A stretch of 64,000 nucleotides of DNA from Thalassospira sp. TSL5-1 (GCF_001907695.1 NZ_KV880638.1:1537297-1601296); one strand, 5' to 3'. Positions 10,680-20,658 are shown, counted from the first letter of the stretch. A program made the numbers and translations. The notes: generated from the sequence alone by a model not told the origin.

Positions 10680-11073
10680 ACGGCTGTTTTAATTAAATTA
10701 TGCCTGTTATCAGGGCAGAAGGGGTTAATTGTGCGTCTGTTACGCATTTGCGTTTACGGATAGCATGACCTGTATGTCAATTCAGACGAAGAGGTTGTAA
10801 AAAAATTGAAAGAACGGAAAAAAACAGTTGGAATACGCCTGCAAGACATATAGTTTGTCCTGAGCAGGCCGGGTGCCTGACGCGCTTTCTTATTGCGCCG
10901 TGTTCCCCTGTAAACAGTAACAAATCTCCGTTCCTCAGATTGGTCTTCGGTTGATTTCAGACGGTACCGTTTGGCCGGTACTGTTTTTCGGGAAATGTGT
11001 TTTTTCAGACGGATTGGTTCCGGGGCACGATTGTGATGCCCCCGGGTGTCCTCAACGCCAACAGTATGTTGAT
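10680..11073. other. Gap between prmC and the DUF4167 gene
   Basis: 394 bp without a convincing gene. It holds the terminator-like hairpin at 10962-10988 and an AT-richer stretch near 10690-10830. The frame open from 10951 into the downstream gene is not accepted as coding before 11074, because the family's conserved N terminus begins there. No tRNA-like or repeat structure was seen. Confidence 0.6.
10962..10988 (+). terminator. Terminator-like hairpin upstream of the DUF4167 gene
   Basis: CGGTACCG / CGGTACTG arms (8 bp with one G.U) around a 6-base loop, followed directly by TTTTT. It lies 280 bp after prmC but only 85 bp before the DUF4167 start, so it could end the prmC transcript or act as an attenuator in the DUF4167 leader. 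Confidence 0.55.
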
Positions 11074-12129
11074 ATGAGAAATAACAATAAACGTCCGCGC
11101 GGGCGGCCACAGCCTAATAAACGTCCTGTAAATCCGAAATTTCAGAATTACGATAGTAACGGTCCGGACGGGCGTGTGCGCGGTAATGCCCAACAGGTTT
11201 ACGAAAAATACGTGTCGCTGGCAAAAGACTGCACCGACGATCCTGTTCTGGCGGAAAATTATTACCAGTATGCCGAACATTATTATCGCATTTTGCAGTC
11301 GGCCATCGAATGGGAAAACCAGCGCCGTGACTCGCAACCCCGTTCAGACCGCAATGACCGGAATAATAACGATCGCAACAACGGCGATCGGAACAATAAT
11401 GACCGCAATAACAATGATCGTCACAACAACGATCAGCGCGGGAACCGCCATAACAATGCAGAGCAGCGCAACGACGATGCTTCCGCACCGGAAGTAGCCG
11501 CCGAAAAGAATGGTGCTGCGACGCATGGTGATGCGGGTAATGTTGCGGTAGCGGTGAACCAGAGCGGGCCGGAAAATGCGGCCAGCGGACAGGACGATGC
11601 CAAACCGGCACGGACTCCGCGGACAACCCGCACCCGTACCACACGCAAACCCAAGGCCGAGAATGCGGATGCCGCCGATGAAACGGTGGGTGCTGCAGAT
11701 CAGGGCGTTGGTGTTGCGGCGGACGATGCCACTGTTGCCGCTGCAAGCGCACCGGAAACATCGGATGTTGATGGTGGTGCTGATGCGGATGCTGCACCGA
11801 AACGTGCAACACGCGCCCGGCGGACCACAACGCCGCGTGCTCCGCGCAAAACGGCGGCTGCAAAGGCTGCTGAAAATTCCGCTACCGATAACGATGCGCC
11901 GGTTGCGGTAAGTGGCGATGATGCTCCTTCCGCCTCTGCAGCCCCTGCGGATGCCGTTGCAGCAGATGATGGCGAAACCGGTGAAGAGAAGAAGCCGCGC
12001 AAGCGTGCTGCCTCGACCACCCGGACACGGGGCCGTCATCCGACAGCACGCCGTGGTCGCAGCCGCGTTGGCAGCCGTGAAGACGGGGAAGAAGGCAACG
12101 AAAGCGAAACTGAAAAGGTTTCCGCCTGA
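11074..12129 (+). CDS. DUF4167 domain protein with Asn/Asp/Arg repeats
   Basis: Function unknown; the family is typical of alphaproteobacteria and lies beside prmC in many of them. The conserved N-terminal DUF4167 domain (about residues 1-75: MRNNNKRPRGRP, RVRGNAQQVYEKYVSLAKDC, AENYYQYAEHYYRIL) is followed by a run of NDRN/NNDR repeats (about 90-130) and a long low-complexity Ala/Asp/Thr/Arg tail with several RTTRTRT/RTRGR-like basic patches. The composition suggests a disordered nucleic-acid-binding protein. ATG 11074 is chosen at the conserved N terminus; the frame is open upstream to 10951 but that part does not resemble the family. No membrane segment or signal peptide is seen. Confidence 0.8.
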   Translation: MRNNNKRPRGRPQPNKRPVNPKFQNYDSNGPDGRVRGNAQQVYEKYVSLAKDCTDDPVLAENYYQYAEHYYRILQSAIEWENQRRDSQPRSDRNDRNNNDRNNGDRNNNDRNNNDRHNNDQRGNRHNNAEQRNDDASAPEVAAEKNGAATHGDAGNVAVAVNQSGPENAASGQDDAKPARTPRTTRTRTTRKPKAENADAADETVGAADQGVGVAADDATVAAASAPETSDVDGGADADAAPKRATRARRTTTPRAPRKTAAAKAAENSATDNDAPVAVSGDDAPSASAAPADAVAADDGETGEEKKPRKRAASTTRTRGRHPTARRGRSRVGSREDGEEGNESETEKVSA

Positions 12130-12616
12130 TCCATTATCGCTTTGTATGATGGCATGATTTTTAAAATCCCCGATCCTTTCATGGTCGGGGATTTTGCTTT
12201 GTGGGGTTGGTTTTTATCGATAAACAGTTTCGGATTATTACACACTGCGACTGTGCAAGGCGCTTTGCGTTCGGTATAAACCTGCATCCTGTGATGGTAT
12301 AAGGTTTTGTACTGTTTGGCCGTCGGGTTTCCGTTCGTTTTCTGATTTTCAAGTAAAAATATGGAATGATCGTTCTGTTTTTGGGGCGGTTGTGATTGTG
12401 CCAAGGCACGAAAATCATCCGCCACCGGCACGCTGGTAATGGCGAGGCGTGGGCGGCCGGGGTGTAGCGGGATCGATGAAGCGAGAAAGCGGGCAGCAAA
12501 CCGGGCCGTAACCAGGAATAATCGGCAAGGGAAGTGTCGGGCTGGCTGAGAAATCAGCCTGTGCGGGCAGGCGAATGAGATCCCGTTGATTGGGGCGGGT
12601 GATTGGGGAGGATGCA
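12130..12616. other. Gap between the DUF4167 and coupling-protein-like genes
   Basis: 487 bp. Contains the terminator at 12163-12195 and a small GGCTGA-GAAA-TCAGCC hairpin at 12544-12559. The rest shows no convincing reading frame or RNA family. Confidence 0.6.
12163..12195 (+). terminator. Intrinsic terminator after the DUF4167 gene
   Basis: Perfect 11-bp arms AAAATCCCCGA / TCGGGGATTTT around an 11-base loop, 34 bp past the stop, with the U-tract in the 3' arm. Confidence 0.8.
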
Positions 12617-14209
12617 ATGGGGCCTGCTGGCTTCAGGGTATTGATGGTTTTGATGCTGGCGCTGGGCGCGCTTGTTGTGGTGATCGGCATGACCGCACAT
12701 GACGAGGCGCTGATTCTGGCCGGGTTGACCTGCGGCGTGATACCGCTGGTGGTTCGGCTATTTGTGGGCCTGCTCGCCCCTTATTTGACGGACAGCCCCC
12801 AAAACACAAAACCAGCTGAGCCATCCGCCGTACAAGAGGCCGCAGAAGAAAAACGCAATGACCACTGGGCGGATAAGAGCACCCTGGAGCAGGCTGGTGT
12901 GCTGGCGGCGGACCCGCAAATATATTTGGGGCGGGTGCTGGAAACGTCGGTGATGATTGGTTTGCAATCGGTCCGGCGACTGATGACATTTTGCAATGCG
13001 TCCCTTGATTTTTACCAAAGCAGCGTCATCCCCAATGCCCTGACCAGCCGGGATAATTTGCTGGTTTTTGAAAATGACGGCCTGGTGTGCAAAGCCGTGC
13101 GCGACCGGCGTGCCCAATTGGGACAAAAGGTGATTGTGCTGGACCCGTTCGGGCGATCGGGCAGCACATCGGACAGGTTCAACCCGCTTGATTTTATGCG
13201 TCCCGAGGGGGCATCGCTGGTGACGGATGCGGGCATGATTGCCGATCTTTTGCTGGCACCGCATTTTGTGCAAGATCTGGACCCGCAGGATGCCCGTGTC
13301 GCGCGTGTCCTGTTACAGGGGCTGATCCTGCATACCTATCGTAACGAAAATGAAAATGCCCGCCACTTGGCCGAGATGCGCCGGAACCTGACATTGCCCC
13401 CGCATCGGTTTTACCCGTTGCTGGGTGAATTGATGGATATTGATGTTGCGGAAGGGCGCATTTGCGATATCGCGCTGTCGATCCTGGACATGCCCGAAGA
13501 GCAGCGTGCTGCAATTCTGGAAGCCTGCCGGAACGCAACCGCCGTGTTCGATTTGGGGCCGGTTGAAAATGCCACCCGCAATACAAGTTTTACCCTGGAA
13601 GATATTACCGAACGGGGGGCATCGATATTTGTTATTGGGACGCCACCCGAAAGTTATGACGTTCCGTTGCTGGCCTGGTGTCGGGCGATGCTGGGATGCC
13701 TGTTATTGCTGATTTCCAGTCGTGATGGGCGGCAATTGCCGTCATATCTGGTGATGTTGGACCGGGTCGAAACGCTGGGGCGGATGGTGCAGCTTGAACG
13801 GTTGCTGGGCGGGGGCGGCAATGGCAATGCGGGGCTGATATTGTGGCCGTGTTTTTCCGGCGTCAGCGCGGTGATGGATGTGTGCCACAATTGGGAAAAT
13901 GTGGTGGGGCGTAGCGATGTTGTGCAGATTTACGGGCAGGATGGCGCGTTTGATCTGGATTGGGCCGCCGGATTGACGGCGATGTCGCGCTTTGCCGATA
14001 CGGGTAAAAGCAGTACGCAAAGCGACGCTCCTGTGCATTTACGCAGCCGGGATAAGGACCCGATGATGACCTCGGTCGAGGTTGCCCGGATGCCGCCAGA
14101 CACACAATTGCTGTTTTGCAAGGAACTGCCGCCTATTCGTGCCGCGCGCCTGCAATGGGCGGAAGACGATGCCTTCCGCCTTTTGGCAACCCGTCCGCCC
14201 ACGTTTTGA
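12617..14209 (+). CDS. Orphan VirD4/TraG-like coupling-protein homologue, degenerate ATPase motifs
   Basis: About 530 residues. Two N-terminal membrane helices (about 4-55) are followed by a cytoplasmic region that matches the type IV coupling-protein (VirD4/TraG) layout: SSVIPNALTSRDNLLVFEND, GQKVIVLDPFG and SDRFNPLDFM (about 135-194), then EEQRAAILEACRNATAVFD, then ERGASIFVIGTPPE, and a C-terminal LILWPCFSGVSAV and SVEVARMPP region like TraM-recognition segments. The Walker A lysine motif expected just before VIPN is absent (NASLDFYQS instead), the usual KGE is ENDG, and Walker B is MLDRVE instead of LDE. Start ATG 12617 has GGGGAGG 6 bp upstream. No relaxase, mating-pair or mobility gene is nearby. 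Family membership is my reading of motifs; loss of ATPase activity is inferred. Confidence 0.65.
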   Translation: MGPAGFRVLMVLMLALGALVVVIGMTAHDEALILAGLTCGVIPLVVRLFVGLLAPYLTDSPQNTKPAEPSAVQEAAEEKRNDHWADKSTLEQAGVLAADPQIYLGRVLETSVMIGLQSVRRLMTFCNASLDFYQSSVIPNALTSRDNLLVFENDGLVCKAVRDRRAQLGQKVIVLDPFGRSGSTSDRFNPLDFMRPEGASLVTDAGMIADLLLAPHFVQDLDPQDARVARVLLQGLILHTYRNENENARHLAEMRRNLTLPPHRFYPLLGELMDIDVAEGRICDIALSILDMPEEQRAAILEACRNATAVFDLGPVENATRNTSFTLEDITERGASIFVIGTPPESYDVPLLAWCRAMLGCLLLLISSRDGRQLPSYLVMLDRVETLGRMVQLERLLGGGGNGNAGLILWPCFSGVSAVMDVCHNWENVVGRSDVVQIYGQDGAFDLDWAAGLTAMSRFADTGKSSTQSDAPVHLRSRDKDPMMTSVEVARMPPDTQLLFCKELPPIRAARLQWAEDDAFRLLATRPPTF

Positions 14210-14239
14210 CAGCGAGAAAAAGGCTTTGGAACCCTAACC

Positions 14240-15007
14240 TCAGGCCACCGAAATACTGTCACCCGGTTTGATCGTGCCGCTGCTGGTGGCTTCCAGATAA
14301 ACCCCCATAAAAAGGTGGTTCATCCCCTTGCGCAGCAAAAGCGGCACATTGATATCGGATTGCGCGGTATCGGGGTTGATCGAGGTGGCCTTGCAGCGGG
14401 TAATGGGGTGGATCATGCGAAAGGAAACATCGCCAATGGTGATTTTTTGGTTTTCGTGCCATTCCAGTTCCGACCAGGCGGGCAGGCCATCCACCAAAAG
14501 GTTGCCGCGAAAGCGCATCGGGTCCACAGGCTGGCTGGCGATGCGGTCGCCAAAATCGCGGATCGAGTCGCGATTGAGCAGCGAAATATAAGGCTGTTCC
14601 ATGTCGCCAAAATGGGTGCCGGGTACTGACATGATTTTAGGCGAACCGGCAATGTCGTTTTTCAGAAAGGCAGAGAGGAAATCCTCGATCACGGTGCGGC
14701 CCATCGCATCTTCGAGGTTGCCTTTGCAAATGGTGCGACCGTTGCGCGAAATAGCCAGGGTCGTGGTTTCATCGTTATAATCGATGCCCAGTTCGGCAAG
14801 TTTTGGCGTGTTAACCAGTTGCAGGAAATTGCTTTTGCGTGCCCAGCCATCCAGCCCGCCCTGACCAAGCGATGTACTGCTGGCCAGCACGTAGCGGCGA
14901 TCATCCTGGATCATTGTTCCTGCATTGATGGTGGCCGTGTTTATTTCAACACCGCGAAGCCCCTTGACCGGATAGCGCATGATGGCGCCAAGTTCACCGT
15001 TTGCCAT
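14240..15007 (-). CDS. MOSC domain-containing protein
   Basis: About 255 residues. A MOSC N-terminal beta-barrel domain (GELGAIMRYPVKGLRGVEI) is followed by a MOSC domain carrying the conserved cysteine in PITRCKATSINP (about Cys203). The family binds the molybdenum cofactor or moves sulfur; YcbX/YiiM and mARC relatives reduce N-hydroxylated compounds. Start ATG 15007 (MANGELG) matches the domain boundary; the frame is open 13 codons further to 15046. It converges with the coupling-protein-like gene and diverges from clpB. Specific substrate unknown. Confidence 0.85.
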   Translation of the reverse strand: MANGELGAIMRYPVKGLRGVEINTATINAGTMIQDDRRYVLASSTSLGQGGLDGWARKSNFLQLVNTPKLAELGIDYNDETTTLAISRNGRTICKGNLEDAMGRTVIEDFLSAFLKNDIAGSPKIMSVPGTHFGDMEQPYISLLNRDSIRDFGDRIASQPVDPMRFRGNLLVDGLPAWSELEWHENQKITIGDVSFRMIHPITRCKATSINPDTAQSDINVPLLLRKGMNHLFMGVYLEATSSGTIKPGDSISVA

Positions 15008-15444
15008 TTTATTTGCCTGTTTGTTGGTAAAGGGCCGTGGTGGCACGCCTTTATCGTCATTCTGATAGGGTTGACGTTAAAGACTGCATCCTTCTTCGGC
15101 AAGCCCGCAATTGTCCTGATTTTCAAGTGATACAATGTGCGGTGCCTGAGGGGAGGCTATTGGCAAAAGCATGGAAAATGCGTGTGGGGTTGTGTTAAAA
15201 TAAATAATTGTTTCAGGTATTTGCCTGCTGTTTCGCCCGGTTGGATTTCTTAAAATCAGTGTAAATGCGAAAAACTTGCCTGTTTGTGAGAATGGGTACT
15301 TGCGCAGACAAAAGCTTGTCACATATCAAGGATGTTCCTGTGCTGTTCTTGTAAGATAAGGGCAGATGGGAGCACCATCATTGGCGCGGATGCTTCCAAG
15401 AAGGTCCGCAGAAATGTGCCTGTTGGCTCAAGGAGTGACAGATA
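15008..15444. other. Divergent intergenic region MOSC gene / clpB
   Basis: 437 bp carrying promoters in both directions. CTTGCG (15299-15304) and ACATAT (15321-15326) are spaced 16 bp apart and loosely resemble an alphaproteobacterial heat-shock (RpoH) promoter for clpB, but the match is weak. No gene seen. Confidence 0.45.
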
Positions 15445-18039
15445 ATGGAATTCGAGAAATTTACCGACCGGTCCAAGGGATTTTTGCAGTCGGCCCAGTC
15501 GTTGGCTCTGCGCGAAAATCATCAGCAATTGGTTCCTATTCACCTGCTTAAAGTGCTGCTGGATGACGAGGAAGGCCTTGCGGCCAACCTGATCAAGGCA
15601 CAGGGCGGGGATGCCAAGCGTGCGCTGGAACTTACCGAACAGGAACTGGCAAAGCTGCCAAAGGTAACGGGTGCGAATGCACAGGTTTACCTTTCCAGCG
15701 AATTTGCGCGTCTGGTAGACGAAGCACAAAAGGTCGCCAAAAAGGCCGGTGACAGCTATGTCACCGCGGAACGGCTGTTGCTGACTTTGGCGCTGGATGC
15801 CAAATCGGTGGCGGGCAAAGTGCTGGCGGATGCCGGTGTGACGGCGCAAAAGCTGAATACCGCGATTAACGATTTGCGCAAGGGCCGCACGGCAGACAGT
15901 TCCGGTGCGGAAAGCCAGTATGACGCCCTTAAAAAATACGCCCGCGACCTGACGGAAGCGGCCCGTGACGGTAAACTGGACCCGGTGATTGGCCGGGACG
16001 AGGAAATTCGCCGTGCGGTGCAGGTTCTTTCACGTCGCACCAAAAACAACCCGGTTTTGATCGGTGAGCCCGGTGTGGGTAAAACCGCCATTGCCGAAGG
16101 GTTGGCGCTGCGTATTGTGAAGGGGGATGTGCCCGAAACCCTGAAAAGCAAAAAGCTGCTGTCGCTGGATTTGGGGGCTCTGATTGCCGGTGCCAAATTC
16201 CGTGGCGAGTTTGAAGAACGCCTGAAAGCCGTTTTGTCCGAAATCGAAGCCGAAGCGGGCGAGGTGATCCTGTTTATTGATGAATTGCACACCCTGGTTG
16301 GGGCCGGTAAATCCGAAGGGTCGATGGATGCGTCGAACCTTTTGAAACCGAAACTGGCCCGTGGGGAACTGCATTGCGTCGGGGCCACCACGCTGGATGA
16401 ATATCGCAAATATATCGAAAAGGATGCCGCCCTTGCACGGCGTTTTCAGCCGGTATTTGTCAGCGAGCCGACGGTGGAAGACACGGTTTCGATCCTGCGT
16501 GGGATCAAGGAAAAATACGAACTTCACCATGGGGTGCGTATTGCCGATAACGCGCTGGTCGCGGCAGCAACCCTGTCCAACCGCTATATCACCGACCGCT
16601 TTTTGCCTGACAAGGCCATCGATTTGATGGACGAGTCTGCATCTCGCCTACGCATGGAGCTGGATTCAAAGCCGGAAGAAATTGACGAACTGGACCGTCG
16701 GATCATTCAGCTGAAAATCGAACGCGAGGCCCTTAAAAAGGAAGAGGATGTTGCCTCCAGGGACCGGTTGGGTCGGCTGGACAAGGAACTTTCGGACCTT
16801 GAGGACAAATCTGCCGAGCTGACCGCGAAATGGGAAGCGCAGAAAAACGAACTGGCGGCATCAACCCATATCAAGGAACAGCTTGATCAGGCCCGCGGGG
16901 AACTGGAACGTGCGATGCGCGATGGTCACCTGGAGCGGGCCGGGCAGTTGCAATATCAGGAAATCCCGGCACTGGAACGCCTGCTGGTCAAGGCAGAGGA
17001 AGATCAGGCCAATACCGGCCTGAAAGACGAAGCCGTGACCGAAAAGCATATTGCCTCGGTGGTGTCGCGCTGGACGGGTATTCCGGTGGATAAAATGCTG
17101 GAAGGCGAGCGTGAAAAGCTGCTGGATATGGAAAATGTCCTGCGCAGACGTGTGGTTGGGCAGGATGATGCGGTACGTTCCATTTCCAATGCGGTGCGGC
17201 GTGCCCGTGCCGGGTTGCAGGACCCGAACCGGCCGATTGGCTCGTTCCTGTTCCTGGGGCCGACAGGCGTGGGTAAAACCGAACTGACCAAGGCTCTGGC
17301 ACAGTTCCTGTTTGATGATGAACAGGCAATGGTGCGCATTGATATGTCCGAATTCATGGAAAAACATGCCGTGGCACGGCTGATTGGTGCCCCTCCCGGT
17401 TATGTTGGCTATGAAGAAGGCGGGTCATTGACCGAGGCTGTTCGTCGTCGCCCCTATCAGGTTGTGCTGTTTGACGAGGTGGAAAAAGCCCACCCGGATG
17501 TCTTTAACGTGTTGCTTCAGGTGCTTGATGAAGGCCGCCTGACGGACGGGCAGGGACGCACGGTGGATTTCCGCAATACGCTGATCATTCTGACCTCCAA
17601 TCTGGGCTCTGAAATTTTGTCTAATCTGGGTGAAGGGCACGATACCAGTGAAGTGCGCAGCCAGGTGATGGAAGTGGTGCGGGGGTCCTTCCGGCCCGAA
17701 TTCCTGAACCGGTTGGATGAAGTGTTGTTGTTCCATCGTTTGGAACGTGCCCAGATGGATTACATCGTTGATATCCAGTTGGGCCGCCTTGAGAAGCTGT
17801 TGGTGGATCGCAAGATCACGCTCAAGCTGGATGACTTCGCCAAAAGCTGGCTGGCCGATAAGGGCTATGACCCGGTTTATGGGGCCCGTCCGCTCAAGCG
17901 CGTGTTCCAGCGTTATTTGCAAAACCCGCTGGCGATGCAAATTTTGGAAGGTGGCGTGCGCGATGGCATGACGGTGCCTGTCTCGGCCGAAGGCGGCGTG
18001 TTGCTGCTTAATGGCAAGAAGGTTGAAGTGTCTGATTAA
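15445..18039 (+). CDS. clpB: ATP-dependent chaperone ClpB
   Basis: Hexameric Hsp100 disaggregase that works with DnaK to rescue aggregated proteins; cytoplasmic. 864 residues, full length: N-terminal Clp_N repeats (1-145), first AAA+ domain with [10 protein letters not shown] (about 206) and [15 protein letters not shown], a coiled-coil middle domain (about 405-525) that distinguishes ClpB from ClpA/ClpC, second AAA+ domain with [10 protein letters not shown] (about 604) and [17 protein letters not shown], and the C-terminal domain with [13 protein letters not shown]. Start ATG 15445 has AAGGAG 8 bp upstream. The long leader suggests heat-shock control, but the promoter match is weak. Confidence 0.98.
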   Translation: MEFEKFTDRSKGFLQSAQSLALRENHQQLVPIHLLKVLLDDEEGLAANLIKAQGGDAKRALELTEQELAKLPKVTGANAQVYLSSEFARLVDEAQKVAKKAGDSYVTAERLLLTLALDAKSVAGKVLADAGVTAQKLNTAINDLRKGRTADSSGAESQYDALKKYARDLTEAARDGKLDPVIGRDEEIRRAVQVLSRRTKNNPVLIGEPGVGKTAIAEGLALRIVKGDVPETLKSKKLLSLDLGALIAGAKFRGEFEERLKAVLSEIEAEAGEVILFIDELHTLVGAGKSEGSMDASNLLKPKLARGELHCVGATTLDEYRKYIEKDAALARRFQPVFVSEPTVEDTVSILRGIKEKYELHHGVRIADNALVAAATLSNRYITDRFLPDKAIDLMDESASRLRMELDSKPEEIDELDRRIIQLKIEREALKKEEDVASRDRLGRLDKELSDLEDKSAELTAKWEAQKNELAASTHIKEQLDQARGELERAMRDGHLERAGQLQYQEIPALERLLVKAEEDQANTGLKDEAVTEKHIASVVSRWTGIPVDKMLEGEREKLLDMENVLRRRVVGQDDAVRSISNAVRRARAGLQDPNRPIGSFLFLGPTGVGKTELTKALAQFLFDDEQAMVRIDMSEFMEKHAVARLIGAPPGYVGYEEGGSLTEAVRRRPYQVVLFDEVEKAHPDVFNVLLQVLDEGRLTDGQGRTVDFRNTLIILTSNLGSEILSNLGEGHDTSEVRSQVMEVVRGSFRPEFLNRLDEVLLFHRLERAQMDYIVDIQLGRLEKLLVDRKITLKLDDFAKSWLADKGYDPVYGARPLKRVFQRYLQNPLAMQILEGGVRDGMTVPVSAEGGVLLLNGKKVEVSD

Positions 18040-18080
18040 CCCCACCATCCGGGTTTGCACCCCTGATTGGTCGTAATTGA

Positions 18081-18114
18081 AACACCCGGTATCTTTGGAT
18101 GCCGGGTGTTTTTT
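18081..18114 (+). terminator. Intrinsic terminator after clpB
   Basis: 13-bp stem (AACACCCGGTATC / GATGCCGGGTGTT, one G.U) with a TTTG loop and a T6 run, 41 bp past the clpB stop. Confidence 0.92.
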
Positions 18115-18195
18115 GTACAAACATATTTTAGCCGCGAAGTTTGATCAGTTAGGGTAGACTTTATCGATCATTTCACCCAACCGGAGCCTGCTTTT

Positions 18196-19011
18196 ATGTC
18201 CCTGTTTTCATCAAGAATTACGTGCGCGGCTTTTGTTATGGTTATGGGGGCCGGTGTTTTGGCAATCACGCCGTCGGCACAGGCGGAAAATTCGTTTTTT
18301 AATTCAGCCAAAAAGGCGCTGGGCACGGTTATGGGCGGCGAGGCATCATCGTCGGGGGATGCGACCGGTACGACTGGTACGAAAAACGGCAATCTTTCCG
18401 GTTTGTCGCAGGGGGTGGTGGACGATGGTTTGCGTCAGGCGCTTGATAAGGGCATTGGTGCGGTAACGGCGATGCTGGGCAAAAAGGATGGCTTTAATGC
18501 CGATCCTGTGGCGCATATCCCGCTGCCAGCCACGGTAAAACGCGCACAAACCCTGCTTTCCAAGGCCGGGATGGGCAGTTATGGCGATGAAATTGAACTG
18601 CGCATGAACCGTGCCGCGGAAAGTGCGATGGATAATGCTGGCGATATTCTGGTCGATGCGGTCAAGAAAATGACGGTCGCCGATGCCAAGGAAATTTTAC
18701 AAGGGCCGGATGATGCCGCGACCCGATATTTGCAAAAAGTTTCCGGGACCCGTATTGCCGAGGATATGCGCCCGGTGATGAATGACGCGCTGTCTGATAC
18801 CGGAGCCTTGCAGCTTTATGACCAGATGCTGGGCCAGTATGACAGCCTGCCAATGGTGCCCGACGTCAAAACATCTCTGACTGATTATGCCACCGATGCG
18901 GCGATGAAGGGGCTGTTTCATTACCTGGCCCAGCAGGAAGGCGAAATTCGCAACAATCCGGGGCAATGGACAACCGATGTTTTGAAAAAGGTATTTTCTG
19001 CCGCGCAGTGA
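18196..19011 (+). CDS. DUF4197 family exported protein
   Basis: 271 residues with a Sec signal peptide (about 1-30, cleavage after TPSAQA). The mature part matches DUF4197: LSQGVVDDGLRQALDKGIGAV, IPLPATVKRAQTLL, LRMNRAAESAM, MTVADAKEILQGPDDAATRYL and YDQMLGQYDSLP. The family is found in many Gram-negatives and its role is unknown; periplasmic location is inferred from the signal. A Ser/Gly/Thr-rich insert (about 48-65) follows the first helix. It has its own leader after the clpB terminator and converges on a small kinase gene 9 bp away. Confidence 0.85.
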   Translation: MSLFSSRITCAAFVMVMGAGVLAITPSAQAENSFFNSAKKALGTVMGGEASSSGDATGTTGTKNGNLSGLSQGVVDDGLRQALDKGIGAVTAMLGKKDGFNADPVAHIPLPATVKRAQTLLSKAGMGSYGDEIELRMNRAAESAMDNAGDILVDAVKKMTVADAKEILQGPDDAATRYLQKVSGTRIAEDMRPVMNDALSDTGALQLYDQMLGQYDSLPMVPDVKTSLTDYATDAAMKGLFHYLAQQEGEIRNNPGQWTTDVLKKVFSAAQ

Positions 19012-19020
19012 TATCTGCCA

Positions 19021-19434
19021 TCAAACCTGCGGCAGTTTTTCCCAGCGGTTGCGCATTTCGCGCACATTGCGGTCTGGAATGTCATGGATGGATTTAAACT
19101 GGCCCTGGCATTCGATGATTTGAATCGTGATGCCCATATCCGATGCCATATCAAGATAGGGCTGCATTTCCCAGACCTGGCTGAAGGTGTTGGCGACCAC
19201 AACATGGTGGCCGTCACGCAAATGGCGTAGGGTTTCGGTTTCGCAGCGTTTGTGGACCTCGCCCAGCCTTGCTCTGGAAAAACGGTAATTTCCCGTGTCA
19301 TCCGTCATGAACATATCGGCTTCCAGCTGGATGTGGTTGTCGGCCTGGCAGAGACGGCGGGCCAGTGTCGATTTGCCCGAGCCGGGAAGCCCGCGCACCA
19401 GCGTGAGGGTGGGATGCGTGTTTTCTATCGTCAT
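19021..19434 (-). CDS. Small P-loop ATPase / polynucleotide-kinase-like protein (AAA_33)
   Basis: 137 residues with a Walker A motif VRGLPGSGKSTLAR (about 13-26) and QLEADMFM, which corresponds to the acceptor-side aspartate region of NEDD4BP2/T4-PNK-like kinases, followed by LRDGHHVVVANTFSQVWEM. It is essentially one P-loop kinase domain with no partner domain. The substrate is unknown: polynucleotide 5' ends, a nucleoside or a small molecule are all possible. Its 3' end faces the DUF4197 gene. Confidence 0.75.
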   Translation of the reverse strand: MTIENTHPTLTLVRGLPGSGKSTLARRLCQADNHIQLEADMFMTDDTGNYRFSRARLGEVHKRCETETLRHLRDGHHVVVANTFSQVWEMQPYLDMASDMGITIQIIECQGQFKSIHDIPDRNVREMRNRWEKLPQV

Positions 19435-19562
19435 GCCGCCGGAACCAAGAGGAAATTTCAGGATGTTATCAGCTTTAACTTGGCAGAATATGTCGGCAAG
19501 TTCCAGTATGATATTGTTCTAAAACAGGCGGATGGATGGTTTTGATCTGGTGGTATTCGCAG

Positions 19563-20459
19563 TCAGTTTCCCAGCATTGACGGGGTGGTTTTATTGTCCA
19601 TTCCCAAAACAATGGGTGATCCGACGGAGCGTAAATACTGCACCAGAGCGTTTGGCATCAAATCGTGACGGTAAAGAGCACGGACGGTTTCGTTGAAACG
19701 GGCCAACAGGTGATGACAGACGCTTTTGCGTGAAAACAGGGTATAAAGGGCCTCGCCATCAACTTCCAGCCGGTCAAATACCAGTTCGGGGAAGGTGCTT
19801 TGTTTTAGCATGTTGCGGGCGACGGCGTCGCTGGTTAGAAAATAGTCGGCCCGACCGGCACTGACCATGCGCAGGCCGTCATCGATTTCGGGAACCTCGA
19901 AAACGTCCAGTTGCTGTTTGGCAATGGCGGTGTCCACCATCTGGCCGTGGCTGTCGCCGCGCCGGATCAAACCGCGTTTGCGGCGTAAATCATTTAAGGT
20001 AATGTGGGCTTTGTTAAAGGTCTGGGCATGGATGGCGACGATCCGCTCATAACCAATGGGAATATTGCTGTAGCTGGCCCAGGACTGGCGTTCTTCGGTG
20101 CGGTAGGCGGCCGTGATGAGGTCGACATGGCCATCTTTGGCTTCCTGTAACAGGCGGGCCCACGGCATTTGTATCAGTTCAATATCGACATTCATGTAGG
20201 CAAAGGCGCGTTTGGTAACCTCTACCGAGGCACCCGCTTCCCGGCCATCTGCGGTTTGATAGGAAAAAGGCGGATAATAGCTATAACCGGCCTTGATATG
20301 CTGGCAGGTCTGCTGGGCGCGAACCGGGGATGAGAGAAGAAACAGCAGGCAACAGGCAAGGAAAAATAGGAAAAAACCGGCGCATGACAGTGCTGGCAAG
20401 GTGGAGATTCCCGCCTGCCTGTGGGTATGAGACCCTTGATTGCGATGTGAGTTTTCCAT
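19563..20459 (-). CDS. Periplasmic solute-binding protein, family 3
   Basis: 298 residues. An N-terminal hydrophobic export signal (about 24-48, FFLFFLACCLLFLLSSPVRA) precedes a type II periplasmic binding fold of the SBP_bac_3 type: YSYYPPFSYQ, GASVEVTKRAFAYM, IQMPWARLLQEAKDGHVDLI and DDGLRMVSAGRADYFLTSD. No permease or ATPase gene is adjacent, so it is either an orphan binding protein or part of a signalling system. Short polar N-terminal extension before the signal; ATG 20459 chosen, start not certain. Ligand unknown, amino-acid-like ligands are usual for the family. Confidence 0.8.
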   Translation of the reverse strand: MENSHRNQGSHTHRQAGISTLPALSCAGFFLFFLACCLLFLLSSPVRAQQTCQHIKAGYSYYPPFSYQTADGREAGASVEVTKRAFAYMNVDIELIQMPWARLLQEAKDGHVDLITAAYRTEERQSWASYSNIPIGYERIVAIHAQTFNKAHITLNDLRRKRGLIRRGDSHGQMVDTAIAKQQLDVFEVPEIDDGLRMVSAGRADYFLTSDAVARNMLKQSTFPELVFDRLEVDGEALYTLFSRKSVCHHLLARFNETVRALYRHDLMPNALVQYLRSVGSPIVLGMDNKTTPSMLGN

Positions 20460-20658
20460 TTCCTGATTATGAATTTACGCCATGTTTCGCGCAATCAGTA
20501 CGATAGTATGTTGCCGGTATTTTTCTATTTGGGGAGGCAATGATGCGGATACAAGTATGGCAATCGGCGTAGTGTGCCGATCTAAAGCAATGTCTCTTTA
20601 GCGCACAAACCAGATTTCTTTGACAGATACCTGGCTTGTGCGTTTGTGGATGGGTTTC

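Noticed and set aside
12534..12600. CTGAGA near GGGG-rich sequence suggesting a TPP riboswitch
   Set aside because: CTGAGA is inside a small GGCTGA-GAAA-TCAGCC hairpin, and the other conserved TPP segments (ACCTGA and following) are missing; no thiamine gene follows.
15299..15326. Possible RpoH promoter for clpB
   Set aside because: CTTGCG and ACATAT fit the heat-shock pattern only loosely; kept as a note, not a promoter feature.
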